The notes below the pieces were generated by a model, which did no database searches, was not told the origin of the DNA, and was given only the letters and a program-made list of their open reading frames with translations. Of a stretch of 64,000 nt of DNA, positions 22,066 to 29,720 are shown piece by piece. Made by a program: the position numbers and the translations under genes. Origin of the DNA: Mycobacterium sp. Z3061 (lineage in GTDB: Bacteria; Actinomycetota; Actinomycetes; Mycobacteriales; Mycobacteriaceae); contig NZ_CP134062.1 in assembly GCF_031583025.1 (NCBI RefSeq), positions 1,798,001-1,862,000 on the forward strand. Reading direction: 5' to 3'. The first letter of the stretch is position 1. Each line of letters starts with the position of its first letter.

Positions 22066-22421
22066 GAAAGCGGCTCCTCGTCGTTTTCGGCGGCGTCGTA
22101 TCCCGGGTGGGCGGCGGCGAGTCGGTGTCGTACCAGCGTGCGCAGGCACGCGGCGACGTCGTCGCCGCGGTCGTCGAGCTCACCGGCACGGATCGCTGCG
22201 GCCAGGGCGGGTTCGTCGGCGAAGCCCAGGCCGGTCAGGGCGGCGCGAACCTCGGTCTCGCCGGGGTTTTGCAGTTCGCGCTCGACCATGCGCAGGGCAT
22301 TGGCGGCCACTCGGGCGTGGAAATTGACCTGGCCGGTGGTCGCATCCCGCACGTCGTTCTCCAGGAACTCGGCGACGGCGGCGACCAGTTCGGCCGCGGT
22401 GGGCCGGCCGTGTAGGTTCAC
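22062..22421 (-). CDS. DUF6285 protein, likely partner of the neighbouring kinase (LvaB-like)
   Basis: This 119-residue helical protein begins MNLHGRPTAAELVAAVAEFLENDV and has the RVAANALRMVERELQ segment typical of DUF6285. Genes of this type regularly lie between an aminoglycoside-phosphotransferase-like kinase and an acyl-CoA dehydrogenase. In the levulinate pathway of Pseudomonas the small LvaB protein is needed with the kinase LvaA. The same order (dehydrogenase, kinase, DUF6285) with 4-nt overlaps on both sides is seen here. That it is functionally LvaB-like is inference from context. Confidence 0.78.
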   Translation of the reverse strand: MNLHGRPTAAELVAAVAEFLENDVRDATTGQVNFHARVAANALRMVERELQNPGETEVRAALTGLGFADEPALAAAIRAGELDDRGDDVAACLRTLVRHRLAAAHPGYDAAENDEEPLS

Positions 22422-23371
22422 GAATCCTCCAACAGCTCAAGCAGATCCCATTCGTTCTCACACACCCGGCGACCGATCGTCGCCAGCTCCACCGAGCGGG
22501 TCTGCCCGCTCAGGTGGCGTTCGGCCTGATAACGGCAGATGACACCCCAGCGCAACGTGGCCAGCACCAGCCACCAGTGGAAAGCGGTCCGGTCGACCGT
22601 CGTTGCGCCGGCCTCCTCATAGGAGCGCAGGAAGCTTTCGATACTGCCCAGTCCGCCGGCTGCACGGCTGGCGGGCGCGCCGAACCGCCACGCGCGCACG
22701 CAGAACCAGGCCAGGTCCTCGTAACGCTCGCCGACGTGCACCAGCTCCCAGTCCAGCACGGCGGCCAGGTCGGAGCCGTCGACAATCAGGTTGCCCATCC
22801 GGAAATCGCCGTGCACCAGCACGGTGGGCGACGGCGCAGGCCGGTGGGCGCTCAGCCAGCGGATCGTCCATTCGAAAGTGGCTGTGGTGTCACCCATGTC
22901 GTCGAGCTGCTGGCGGGAATGCTCGACGGGGTCATCGTGGGCAAGGTCGGGATCGCCGGCATCGGCGCGATGAATCGCGGCCAGGGCCTGCGCGCATTGC
23001 TGCAGCAGCCGCTGCGGGTCGTCGAGCTGGCGGTAGATGCGCCGGACGATGGTCTCGCCCTTGATCTCCTCACAGATCAGAAACGGATTACCCAGTGCCG
23101 CAAGAGAATTATCAGCAACCAGCACATGCGGCACCGGTGCCCCCGCAGCTGCCGCGGCGGCCTGCACCCGGGCTTCCAGTTCCATGCCGGCGTGGATGTC
23201 GTCGGGTGGTCCGGTACGCAGAATCAGGGGTCTTCGGTCGCTGCCGGTGACGGCGTCGAACGCCCAGGTGGTGCGGCTGGCGCCGCCGGTGAGCACCCGC
23301 AGGTTGTCGATCGCCACGCCGTCGCCCAATACCGGCTCGAGCAGCCCGGTCAAGCTTTCGGACAGTGTCAT
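22418..23371 (-). CDS. APH-family kinase, probable 4-hydroxyacyl-CoA kinase-like (LvaA/ACAD11 N-domain type)
   Basis: This 317-residue protein has the aminoglycoside-phosphotransferase/choline-kinase fold. Catalytic loop HGDFRMGN lies at residues 187-194 and the metal-binding DWE at 207-209; the N-lobe has LTGGASRTTWAF and an invariant-type Glu in MELEARVQ. The same kinase class is fused to an acyl-CoA dehydrogenase in human ACAD10/ACAD11 and is separate as LvaA in Pseudomonas, where it phosphorylates the 4-hydroxyl of a hydroxyacyl-CoA. The ATG at 23371 (MTLSESLTG) lies 7 nt after the dehydrogenase stop. Antibiotic phosphorylation is unlikely from context. Confidence 0.85.
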   Translation of the reverse strand: MTLSESLTGLLEPVLGDGVAIDNLRVLTGGASRTTWAFDAVTGSDRRPLILRTGPPDDIHAGMELEARVQAAAAAAGAPVPHVLVADNSLAALGNPFLICEEIKGETIVRRIYRQLDDPQRLLQQCAQALAAIHRADAGDPDLAHDDPVEHSRQQLDDMGDTTATFEWTIRWLSAHRPAPSPTVLVHGDFRMGNLIVDGSDLAAVLDWELVHVGERYEDLAWFCVRAWRFGAPASRAAGGLGSIESFLRSYEEAGATTVDRTAFHWWLVLATLRWGVICRYQAERHLSGQTRSVELATIGRRVCENEWDLLELLEDS

Positions 23372-23378
23372 CTCTTGG

Positions 23379-24617
23379 TCACTTCTTGCCGAACTTGAAC
23401 AGCCGCTGGGCAACCCGGCGGATCTGAATCTCCTCCGCACCCTCGGTGATCCGGTAGCGCCGGTGATGGCGGTAGATGTGTTCGAGTTGCTCGTGCCGGC
23501 TGTAACCGATGCCGCCGAGCACCTGCATGGCGCGGTCGGCCGCATCGCACACCAGCCGGTTGGCCCGGTAATTGGCCATCGACACCTTGTCGGAGACCGC
23601 CATGTGGTGGTTGCGATCCAATTGGGTTGCGGCGTAATACACCAGCAGTCGCACCATCTGCGCCTCGGTCTGCAGTTCCACCAGCGGCCACTGCACCGCC
23701 TGGTTCACCGCCAGCGGCTTGCCGAAGACCTGACGTTCGCCGGCGTAGGCCACGGCACGGTCGATGCAGTACTGGGCGGCGCCGAGGCTGCTGGCGGCCT
23801 GACGAATCCTGTTCTCGTGCAGGAAGGTCTGGCCGACTTCCAGTCCGCGGTCCACCTCGCCCAGGATCGCGTTGTCGGGCACCCGGACGTCCTTGAGCTC
23901 CACCTCGGCATGGTCGGTGGGCATGTTGAACGTCCACCAGTAGTACGGGATGGTGAAACCGGGCGAGTCGCACGGCACCAGAAAAGCCGTGATGCCGCGC
24001 GCCTGGCCGGGTTCGCCCGAGGTGCGGGCGAACACCAGGTCGTGGGTGGCACGATGGACGCCGGTGTTGAATCGCTTGGCGCCGTTGATCACCCAGTCGT
24101 CACCGTCGCGGACGGCAGTGGTTTCCAGCCAGGTGGCATCCGAGCCGTGCTTGGGCTCGGTCAGCCCGAACGCCATCGACCGCTCACCGGTGATCAGCGC
24201 CTCGGTCCACTCTTTCTTCTGCACGTCGGTGCCGAACCGGTCCATCATGATCACCTGCGGGAAGTTGCCCACGATCGACGATTCGTCCTGCAGGTCGTTG
24301 TGCAGGCCAAGTCCCTTGTGCGCCAGATGCTCCCGGATGACCGCCATGTCGATGTTGGTGCCGTCGCGCCCGCCGAACTGCGACGGCAGCCCGTACCGCA
24401 GCCAGCCGGCCCGGTCGGCGCGCCTGCGCATCTCGCCGAGCAGGTCTTCCCATTCCCGGCGGGGGATGCCGCCGTTGTCCCAGTCGGTGCGGGCATTCTC
24501 GCGCCGATGGTCGAAGTACTGGATGTTCTCGCGTTCCAGCGGCTTGATCTCGGTTTCGATGAACTCGTCCATCTCCGCAAGCAGACCCGGAAGGTGTTCG
24601 GGCAGGCTGAAATCCAC
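23379..24617 (-). CDS. Acyl-CoA dehydrogenase of ACAD10/11-LvaC type
   Basis: This 412-residue flavin enzyme belongs to the acyl-CoA dehydrogenase superfamily. It shows GLTEPKHGSDATW (FAD/substrate region), DDWVINGAKRFNTGV, RQVFGKPLAVNQAVQ, QVLGGIGYSRHEQLEHIYRHHR and the C-terminal ITEGAEEIQIRRVA segment that normally carries the base. With the adjacent APH kinase and DUF6285 protein it matches the 4-hydroxy-acid breakdown module, in which the dehydrogenase acts on the phosphorylated intermediate to move the hydroxyl group to C3. An alternative is an ordinary chain-shortening FadE for a side-chain substrate. Confidence 0.87.
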   Translation of the reverse strand: MDFSLPEHLPGLLAEMDEFIETEIKPLERENIQYFDHRRENARTDWDNGGIPRREWEDLLGEMRRRADRAGWLRYGLPSQFGGRDGTNIDMAVIREHLAHKGLGLHNDLQDESSIVGNFPQVIMMDRFGTDVQKKEWTEALITGERSMAFGLTEPKHGSDATWLETTAVRDGDDWVINGAKRFNTGVHRATHDLVFARTSGEPGQARGITAFLVPCDSPGFTIPYYWWTFNMPTDHAEVELKDVRVPDNAILGEVDRGLEVGQTFLHENRIRQAASSLGAAQYCIDRAVAYAGERQVFGKPLAVNQAVQWPLVELQTEAQMVRLLVYYAATQLDRNHHMAVSDKVSMANYRANRLVCDAADRAMQVLGGIGYSRHEQLEHIYRHHRRYRITEGAEEIQIRRVAQRLFKFGKK

Positions 24618-24636
24618 GTTGATCTCCTTTGTCTTG

Positions 24637-25248
24637 TCAAGCGCCGTACAAAGTCTTCTTCCAGATCCGCGACAGCAGGGCTATGGCGTCGTCGTCGCTG
24701 ATCGTCACGCCCAGGTCCGGCTTCCCGACGAACACGGTGGTGAAGTTCTCGAAGAGCAGCGCGATGGCCGCCGCCGTGTGCTCCGGGTTGAGCTCGCTGC
24801 CGTGGCCCTGTTCCTGCGCGCGACGCACCGAAGCGGCCACGATGTCCATTCCGAATCGCCGGAATTCGTTCTGGACGTCGGCGAACCGTTGTTGGGTGGC
24901 GGCCAGCTGAGCCACCGCGATCATGATGCCGATGTTCTGCTTGAACATGCCCCAGTAGCCGGTGACCACGGAGGTGAAGAAGGCATCGTCATCCGGTGAT
25001 TCGGGCAGCTGAACCCGCAAGCCCGACGGCTCGACGACGTCGTGCAGGAACGACTCCGCCAGCGCGGCCAGCAGATCTTCCTTGTCGGTGAAATAACGGT
25101 AGAACACCGCCGACGACTTGCCGGCGGCAGAGGTGATGTCGGCCAGGGTGGTCCCATGAAAACCCCGCTCCGCGAACAGCTTCCGCGCCGCCAGCTCGAT
25201 GGCCTGGCGCGTCTGCTGGCCCTTGGCGCTGAGCACTTCTGCCGGCAT
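24637..25248 (-). CDS. TetR-family transcriptional regulator
   Basis: The 203-residue protein has an N-terminal TetR helix-turn-helix (RQAIELAARKLFAERGFHG, then TLADITSAAGKSSAVFYRYF at about 32-52) and a helical ligand-binding domain. It sits inside the catabolic operon, with its start overlapping the HMG-CoA-lyase-like stop by one base, so it is expected to autoregulate. The likely target is the perfect inverted repeat 29653-29680 at the operon promoter. The inducer would be a pathway intermediate, probably an acyl-CoA; that is inference. Confidence 0.88.
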   Translation of the reverse strand: MPAEVLSAKGQQTRQAIELAARKLFAERGFHGTTLADITSAAGKSSAVFYRYFTDKEDLLAALAESFLHDVVEPSGLRVQLPESPDDDAFFTSVVTGYWGMFKQNIGIMIAVAQLAATQQRFADVQNEFRRFGMDIVAASVRRAQEQGHGSELNPEHTAAAIALLFENFTTVFVGKPDLGVTISDDDAIALLSRIWKKTLYGA

Positions 25249-26144
25249 CAGGTCCGCATCCGGTCTCCCGCGCGCAGCAGGGCGCTCGGCAGGTCATGGC
25301 CGACGGCCGCTCGGGCAACCTGCGCGGCGGCGATCGCGGCCGGCAGGTCCACGTCGACGTCGAACCCGCTGTCGGTCAGCAGGTACACCAGGTCCTCGGT
25401 GGCGATGTTGCCGGTCGCCCCCGGCGCGAAGGGGCAACCGCCCAGTCCGCCCACCGAGGCGTCCAGTCGGGTGACACCGGCCGCCACAGCGGCGTACGCG
25501 CTGGCCAGGCCGGCGCCGCGGGTGTTGTGGAAGTGTGCGCCCAGCGGCAACTCGCCGACCACCGGATGTAGTTTCCTCACAAGCGAAGTCACCCGCCCCG
25601 GCGTGACCGTGCCGATAGTGTCGGCGATGCAGAACCGGTCCGCGCCCCGCTCGCGCGCCGCGGCGGCGATGTCCAGCACGCGTTGCGGGGGAGTGGGCCC
25701 GTCGAACGGGCAGTCCCACGCGGTGGCGACGATCACCTCGACGGCCGCGTCGGCGTCGTGCACGATGGCGACGATCTCGCTGATCTGGTCGGTGGCCTCG
25801 GCGCTGGACCGCCCGACATTGGCCTGGCTGAAGGCGTCCGATGCCGCGACCACGTACTCGATGGACCGCAACCCGGCGGCGATCGCCCGCCTGGCTCCGT
25901 TCGGACTGGCCACCAACGCGGAGAATTCGATGTCAGGGTAGTTGTGCAGTTCGGCGGCGAGCTCGGCGGCGTCGGCCATCGACGGCACCTTCGACGGCGA
26001 CACGAAGGCGGTGGCCTCGACCTCGCGCACGCCGGTGGCGGCCACCGCGGCCAACAGTTCCAGCTTGGCCGACAACGGGATTGGCTTCTCGATCTGCAAC
26101 CCGTCGCGGAGCGCCACCTCGCGGATGTCGACGTGGGGGCTCAT
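25248..26144 (-). CDS. Hydroxymethylglutaryl-CoA lyase-like enzyme
   Basis: This 298-residue TIM-barrel lyase of the HMGL-like family carries the catalytic/metal start DIREVALRDGLQIE (residues 6-19), metal ligands in GAHFHNTRG and the cysteine loop GGLGGCPFAPGATGN with TEDLVYLL after it. The family cleaves 3-hydroxy-3-methylacyl-CoA compounds, HMG-CoA giving acetoacetate and acetyl-CoA. In this operon it may cleave a branched 3-hydroxyacyl-CoA made by the kinase and dehydrogenase pair. The start overlaps the CoA-transferase stop by 4 nt. Confidence 0.9.
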   Translation of the reverse strand: MSPHVDIREVALRDGLQIEKPIPLSAKLELLAAVAATGVREVEATAFVSPSKVPSMADAAELAAELHNYPDIEFSALVASPNGARRAIAAGLRSIEYVVAASDAFSQANVGRSSAEATDQISEIVAIVHDADAAVEVIVATAWDCPFDGPTPPQRVLDIAAAARERGADRFCIADTIGTVTPGRVTSLVRKLHPVVGELPLGAHFHNTRGAGLASAYAAVAAGVTRLDASVGGLGGCPFAPGATGNIATEDLVYLLTDSGFDVDVDLPAAIAAAQVARAAVGHDLPSALLRAGDRMRT

Positions 26145-27340
26145 ATGACCTCCTCGGCCACCAACGACGCGACTTCGTCAGCCGTTTTGCCCAGCAGCCC
26201 GGTATAGACGTCGTCGTTGTGCTGCCCCGGGCGGGCGGGACCGGCATTGCGCACGCCGCCCGGAGATTCCGAGAGCACCGGCACGATCCCCGGACCGAGG
26301 ACGTCGCGGCCCAGGCGTTCGTCGTGGTGCGGTACCAGCATGTGGCGGGCCCGTAGCTGCGGGTCGTTCACCACCTCGGCGACGGTGTTGATCGGGCCGG
26401 CGATCACGCCTGCGGCGGACAGTGTTTCGATGATCTCGGCGGGTGCGCGCTGGGCGGCCCAGGCGCCGATGATCTCGTCCAGCTCGTCCTGGTTGCGTCC
26501 CCGGGCGCCGTGGGTGGCGAACCGGTCGTCGGTGACCAGCTCCGGGCGCTCCATTGCCTTGCACAGCCGGGCGAAGACGGTGTCCTGGTTGGCGGCGATC
26601 ACCACCCACGAGCCGTCGGCGCTCTGATAGATGTTCGACGGCGCGATGCCCTCCAGCCGGGTACCCGACGGGCCCCGCACCACACCGCCGACGTCATAAT
26701 CAGGGATGGTGGATTCCTGCACCGCCAAACAGGATTCGGTCAGCGCGACGTCGACCACCTGGCCGTGCCCGGTGACGCTGCGGCGGTGCAGCGCGGCCAG
26801 TGCGCCCTGGGCGCCGAACATGCCGGCCAGCGTGTCGCCCAGCGACAGCGCGAGCCGGGGTGGCGGGCCGCCGGGGAAGCCGTTGAGGTGTCGCAGCCCG
26901 CTGGCCGCCTCGGCGACCGACGCGTAGCCGGCCTTGCGGGCGTCGGGTCCGGTCTGGCCGTAGCCGGAGACGCGGACCAGGATGATGCCCGGATTGCGTT
27001 CGGTGAGCACGTCATAACCCAGGTTCCACTTCTCCAAGGTGCCCGGCCGGAAGTTCTCCACCACTATGTCGGACTTCTCGACGAGATCCAGGAAAAGCTC
27101 GCGCCCCCGCGGCTTGCGCAGGTCGAGGGTGATGGCCCTCTTGTTGCGGGCGTGCACGGTCCAGAACACGCGATGGCCGTCCATTTCGGCCTGCCCCCAG
27201 GTCCGCAACGGGTCCGGGGCGCCCGGTGGTTCCACCTTGATGACGTCGGCGCCCATGTCTCCGAGCAGGCGGCCGACGAACGGGCCCGCGATCAGGGTGC
27301 CGAGTTCGAGCACCCGGATACCGTCGAGAGCACCGGTCAC
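26141..27340 (-). CDS. CaiB/BaiF-type (class III) CoA-transferase
   Basis: This 399-residue protein has the class III CoA-transferase fold: VLELGTLIAGPFVGRLLGDMGADVIKVEPP at the N-terminus, KRAITLDLRKPRGRELFLDL, VENFRPGTLEKWNLGYDVL and GYGQTGP. Such enzymes move CoA between carboxylic acids. Here it could activate the pathway acid. The GTG at 27340 (MTGALDGIRVLE) is chosen because GTGA overlaps the stop of the hydrolase gene; the longer open frame upstream runs into that gene and is basic and unconserved. Confidence 0.9.
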   Translation of the reverse strand: MTGALDGIRVLELGTLIAGPFVGRLLGDMGADVIKVEPPGAPDPLRTWGQAEMDGHRVFWTVHARNKRAITLDLRKPRGRELFLDLVEKSDIVVENFRPGTLEKWNLGYDVLTERNPGIILVRVSGYGQTGPDARKAGYASVAEAASGLRHLNGFPGGPPPRLALSLGDTLAGMFGAQGALAALHRRSVTGHGQVVDVALTESCLAVQESTIPDYDVGGVVRGPSGTRLEGIAPSNIYQSADGSWVVIAANQDTVFARLCKAMERPELVTDDRFATHGARGRNQDELDEIIGAWAAQRAPAEIIETLSAAGVIAGPINTVAEVVNDPQLRARHMLVPHHDERLGRDVLGPGIVPVLSESPGGVRNAGPARPGQHNDDVYTGLLGKTADEVASLVAEEVI

Positions 27341-28512
27341 TGCGAGCCCACGAAGTCGTGCCGGGTCAGCCAGTCGGTGACGATATCCACCGCCTGGCGT
27401 AGCTTGTCCCGCTGGTCGGGTCCCGCGTAATAGTGTGTGGCGCCGGGGATTTCGTGCATCTCCTTGTCCGGGTGCCCGATCGCCTCGTAGAGCCGACGGG
27501 TGTGGCTGGGTGTGCATGCGTCGTCGCCCAGGTTACCGATCACCAGGGCAGGGATCGTGAGGTCCTTCCCGCACGCTACGCCGTCGCCCCGGGCCTCGTC
27601 ATAGCTCCACTGCGACAGCCACCCGCGCAACGTCGAGAACCGCGCCAGGCCGACCGGGCTCATGTTCACCACCTGGGGGTCGCCCAGGTAACAGGTGCCC
27701 GGCGTGCGCTCGTTGGGGTCGACGGTGGGGTCCAGCCAGCGCGGGTCGGCCATGGTGCCGTGTACGACGAAGCAGAACTCGTCATCCGGGCGGCCGGCCG
27801 ACTTGAGTTCGGCCAGCTTCTCACGGACCCACGCGGTGATCCGCCGGTTGCGGTCGATCTGCGCCTGCCGGTAGCGGGTCAGGAACTCGTCGGTGTAGGG
27901 CGGTTGATTGGGGTTGTCCGGGTTGTAGAGATCCAGCTCGGGGTCGCGCTTGGTCGGGTCGGCTTCGTCGAGAATGGACGCATCCAGCCACTCGGTCAGG
28001 GTGCCGTGCCGGCTGATGTGCGCGGCCAGCAACATGATGCCGTCGGCGGCCGGCAAATCGAGCTGGGTCAGGTCGGGGCCGTCACCGGACGGGCTGGCGG
28101 TGATGGTCGCGTGCTGGGCCTGCTGCTGATAGAACACCGACAGCGAGCCGCCGCCACTCCAGCCGGCCAGCACCACCTTGCGGTAGCCCAACCGGTTCTT
28201 GGCGTCCTTGATGCATTCGCCGAGGTCCTCGACCACCTTCTCCATCAGCAATGCGGAGTCGGTGCCGCGGAAACGGCTGTTGCAGTAGATGACATGATGC
28301 CCGGCGCGGGCCAGCGCGTTGATCATCGGCAGGTACGCGCCGCCGCCGATCGGATGCATGAACACCAGCACGGTGTCGGACGCCCGGTCCTTCGGCTTGA
28401 GCAGATAGCTTTCCAGCACCGTGATTTCCGCGAGCCCGCCGTAGACGTCGCGGACGCCGGAATTGTTCTGGAAGGCAACGAGATACGGGATGCGCTCGTA
28501 GTCGTGTTTCAT
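27337..28512 (-). CDS. Alpha/beta hydrolase
   Basis: This 391-residue protein has the alpha/beta-hydrolase fold. The nucleophile elbow GWSGGG is near residue 118; VFMHPIGGGAYLPM supplies the oxyanion region. The probable acid and His are in GDDACTPSHT and GATHYYAG near the C-terminus. There is no signal peptide. It lies between the dioxygenase-like and CoA-transferase genes with 4-nt overlaps on both sides. It may hydrolyse an ester or ring-fission product; substrate is unknown. Confidence 0.85.
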   Translation of the reverse strand: MKHDYERIPYLVAFQNNSGVRDVYGGLAEITVLESYLLKPKDRASDTVLVFMHPIGGGAYLPMINALARAGHHVIYCNSRFRGTDSALLMEKVVEDLGECIKDAKNRLGYRKVVLAGWSGGGSLSVFYQQQAQHATITASPSGDGPDLTQLDLPAADGIMLLAAHISRHGTLTEWLDASILDEADPTKRDPELDLYNPDNPNQPPYTDEFLTRYRQAQIDRNRRITAWVREKLAELKSAGRPDDEFCFVVHGTMADPRWLDPTVDPNERTPGTCYLGDPQVVNMSPVGLARFSTLRGWLSQWSYDEARGDGVACGKDLTIPALVIGNLGDDACTPSHTRRLYEAIGHPDKEMHEIPGATHYYAGPDQRDKLRQAVDIVTDWLTRHDFVGSQ

Positions 28513-29630
28513 GAGTGCTGCCCCAGGTCGTGCGCCAGCACCTCGGCCGACGGGATCAGCCGGCGACGGGTGTCGATCGCGATCACCTGCCAGTCGACGC
28601 TGGAGTACTCGTCGAATTTGCGCCGCGCGCGTTCGCGTGCCTTCTCCGGCGCGCCGTGGTGAACCCCTTGCGGCGCATGCGATATCAGGCCCGGTGGCAT
28701 CGGGATGCCGTAGAGCGAGCCGCCGTGGAAGAACGCGATCTCGTCGTAGTCGACGTTGCGGTGATACCAGGGGGTGCGTTCGGTGCCGGGGACGGTTTCG
28801 GCCGGTTTGGGCAGGAAGTTCATCACGTAGACGCCGGTCGCCTGCATGAACAGATGGACGGTCGGCGGCAGGTGCATGCTGTCGGAGGTGATGACGTTGT
28901 AGTCGGCGATGTTGAACGTGAACGCGAAGTTGTCGCCGCGCCAGCCTTCGACATCGATCGGATTATGTTGGTAGTAAAGGGTAGTCGTCGAGCCGGCATG
29001 CTCTGATTCCCGGTGAATCAGCCGAACTTCGTACTCGTCCCGGCCGTCGTCTTCGATCGGGGCCGGCTCGGGGATGACGGCCTGCGACGGATCGAACGGG
29101 AAGTGCCGTCCCAGCGCTCCGGGCGGCGGCACCCGGAACTCGTCGGTGGCCTCGATCATCAGCAACGTGGTTGCTTCTGCGGTTTCGGGATCCGGAATCT
29201 GGCGCCAGGTCGTCGCTTTCGGCAGGTACACCCAGTCGCCGGTGCGGTAGCGCAACGGCCCGAACTCGGTCTCCAGCAGGCCGGCGCCGTCGTGCACGAA
29301 GCACAGCAGGTCGCCGTCCACGTGGCGGGTGTAGAACGGCATCTCCTCGTGGCGCCGGCTCAGGAACACCCGGCAGTCGGCGTTGCTGAACATCAGCAGC
29401 GGTCCGCCGTTGACGTCGGTGGCGTCACTGGGTTTGAGCTGCTCAGCCAGGACGTCGACGGGGCGCAGTGGGCCGACGGCGCGGAAGGCGGTGGGGTCGT
29501 GGCGGCGGTAGATGTTGGCGGTGCGCCCGGTGAAGCCGCCGCGGCCCAGTTCGTCGTCCTTGAGGCCGTCGAGGTCGGCGTGGACACGGCGCGGTGTCCT
29601 GCCTTTACGCAAGTGGACAAACGATTCCAT
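28509..29630 (-). CDS. Homogentisate 1,2-dioxygenase-family protein
   Basis: This 373-residue bicupin resembles homogentisate dioxygenase, the iron(II) enzyme that opens the homogentisate ring. The probable Fe ligands are kept: His in WYHRN, Glu in DEIAF and His in ISHAPQGVHHG. It is shorter than classical enzymes (about 430-445 residues), so the true substrate may differ. I chose the ATG at 29630 (MESFVHLRKGR), preceded by TGGAGG; the longer frame includes promoter DNA. It is the first gene of the operon, 23 bp downstream of the inverted repeat at 29653-29680. Confidence 0.87.
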   Translation of the reverse strand: MESFVHLRKGRTPRRVHADLDGLKDDELGRGGFTGRTANIYRRHDPTAFRAVGPLRPVDVLAEQLKPSDATDVNGGPLLMFSNADCRVFLSRRHEEMPFYTRHVDGDLLCFVHDGAGLLETEFGPLRYRTGDWVYLPKATTWRQIPDPETAEATTLLMIEATDEFRVPPPGALGRHFPFDPSQAVIPEPAPIEDDGRDEYEVRLIHRESEHAGSTTTLYYQHNPIDVEGWRGDNFAFTFNIADYNVITSDSMHLPPTVHLFMQATGVYVMNFLPKPAETVPGTERTPWYHRNVDYDEIAFFHGGSLYGIPMPPGLISHAPQGVHHGAPEKARERARRKFDEYSSVDWQVIAIDTRRRLIPSAEVLAHDLGQHS

Positions 29631-29652
29631 GAAGCGGCCTCCAGATAGCGTG

Positions 29653-29680
29653 CAGAAAGTAAAAGTGACATTACTTTCTG
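29653..29680. promoter_or_regulatory. Perfect 10-bp-arm inverted repeat, probable TetR operator
   Basis: Arms CAGAAAGTAA and TTACTTTCTG are exact reverse complements separated by 8 bp. The site lies between the dioxygenase-like gene start (29630) and the end of fadB4 (29721), both on the minus strand. It overlaps the candidate -10 element, where a repressor would block transcription. The TetR protein encoded at 24637-25248 is the obvious candidate to bind it. Confidence 0.75.
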
Positions 29681-29696
29681 TTTTGCGCGTGGGCAA
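29668..29696 (-). promoter_or_regulatory. Candidate promoter of the ten-gene catabolic operon
   Basis: Read on the minus strand, TTGCCC (29691-29696) and TAATGT (29668-29673) are separated by 17 bp. They are placed 38 bp or more upstream of the ATG at 29630 with a TGGAGG ribosome-binding site between. The -10 hexamer falls inside the inverted repeat. Spacing is ideal for a sigma-70-type promoter; hexamer match is moderate. Confidence 0.5.
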
Positions 29697-29720
29697 GGGG
29701 CTGCGCCCGTCACGCCGGAT

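Noticed and set aside
22418..23371. Aminoglycoside resistance gene
   Set aside because: The APH fold is shared by metabolic kinases; the operon context with DUF6285 and an acyl-CoA dehydrogenase points to acyl-CoA metabolism.
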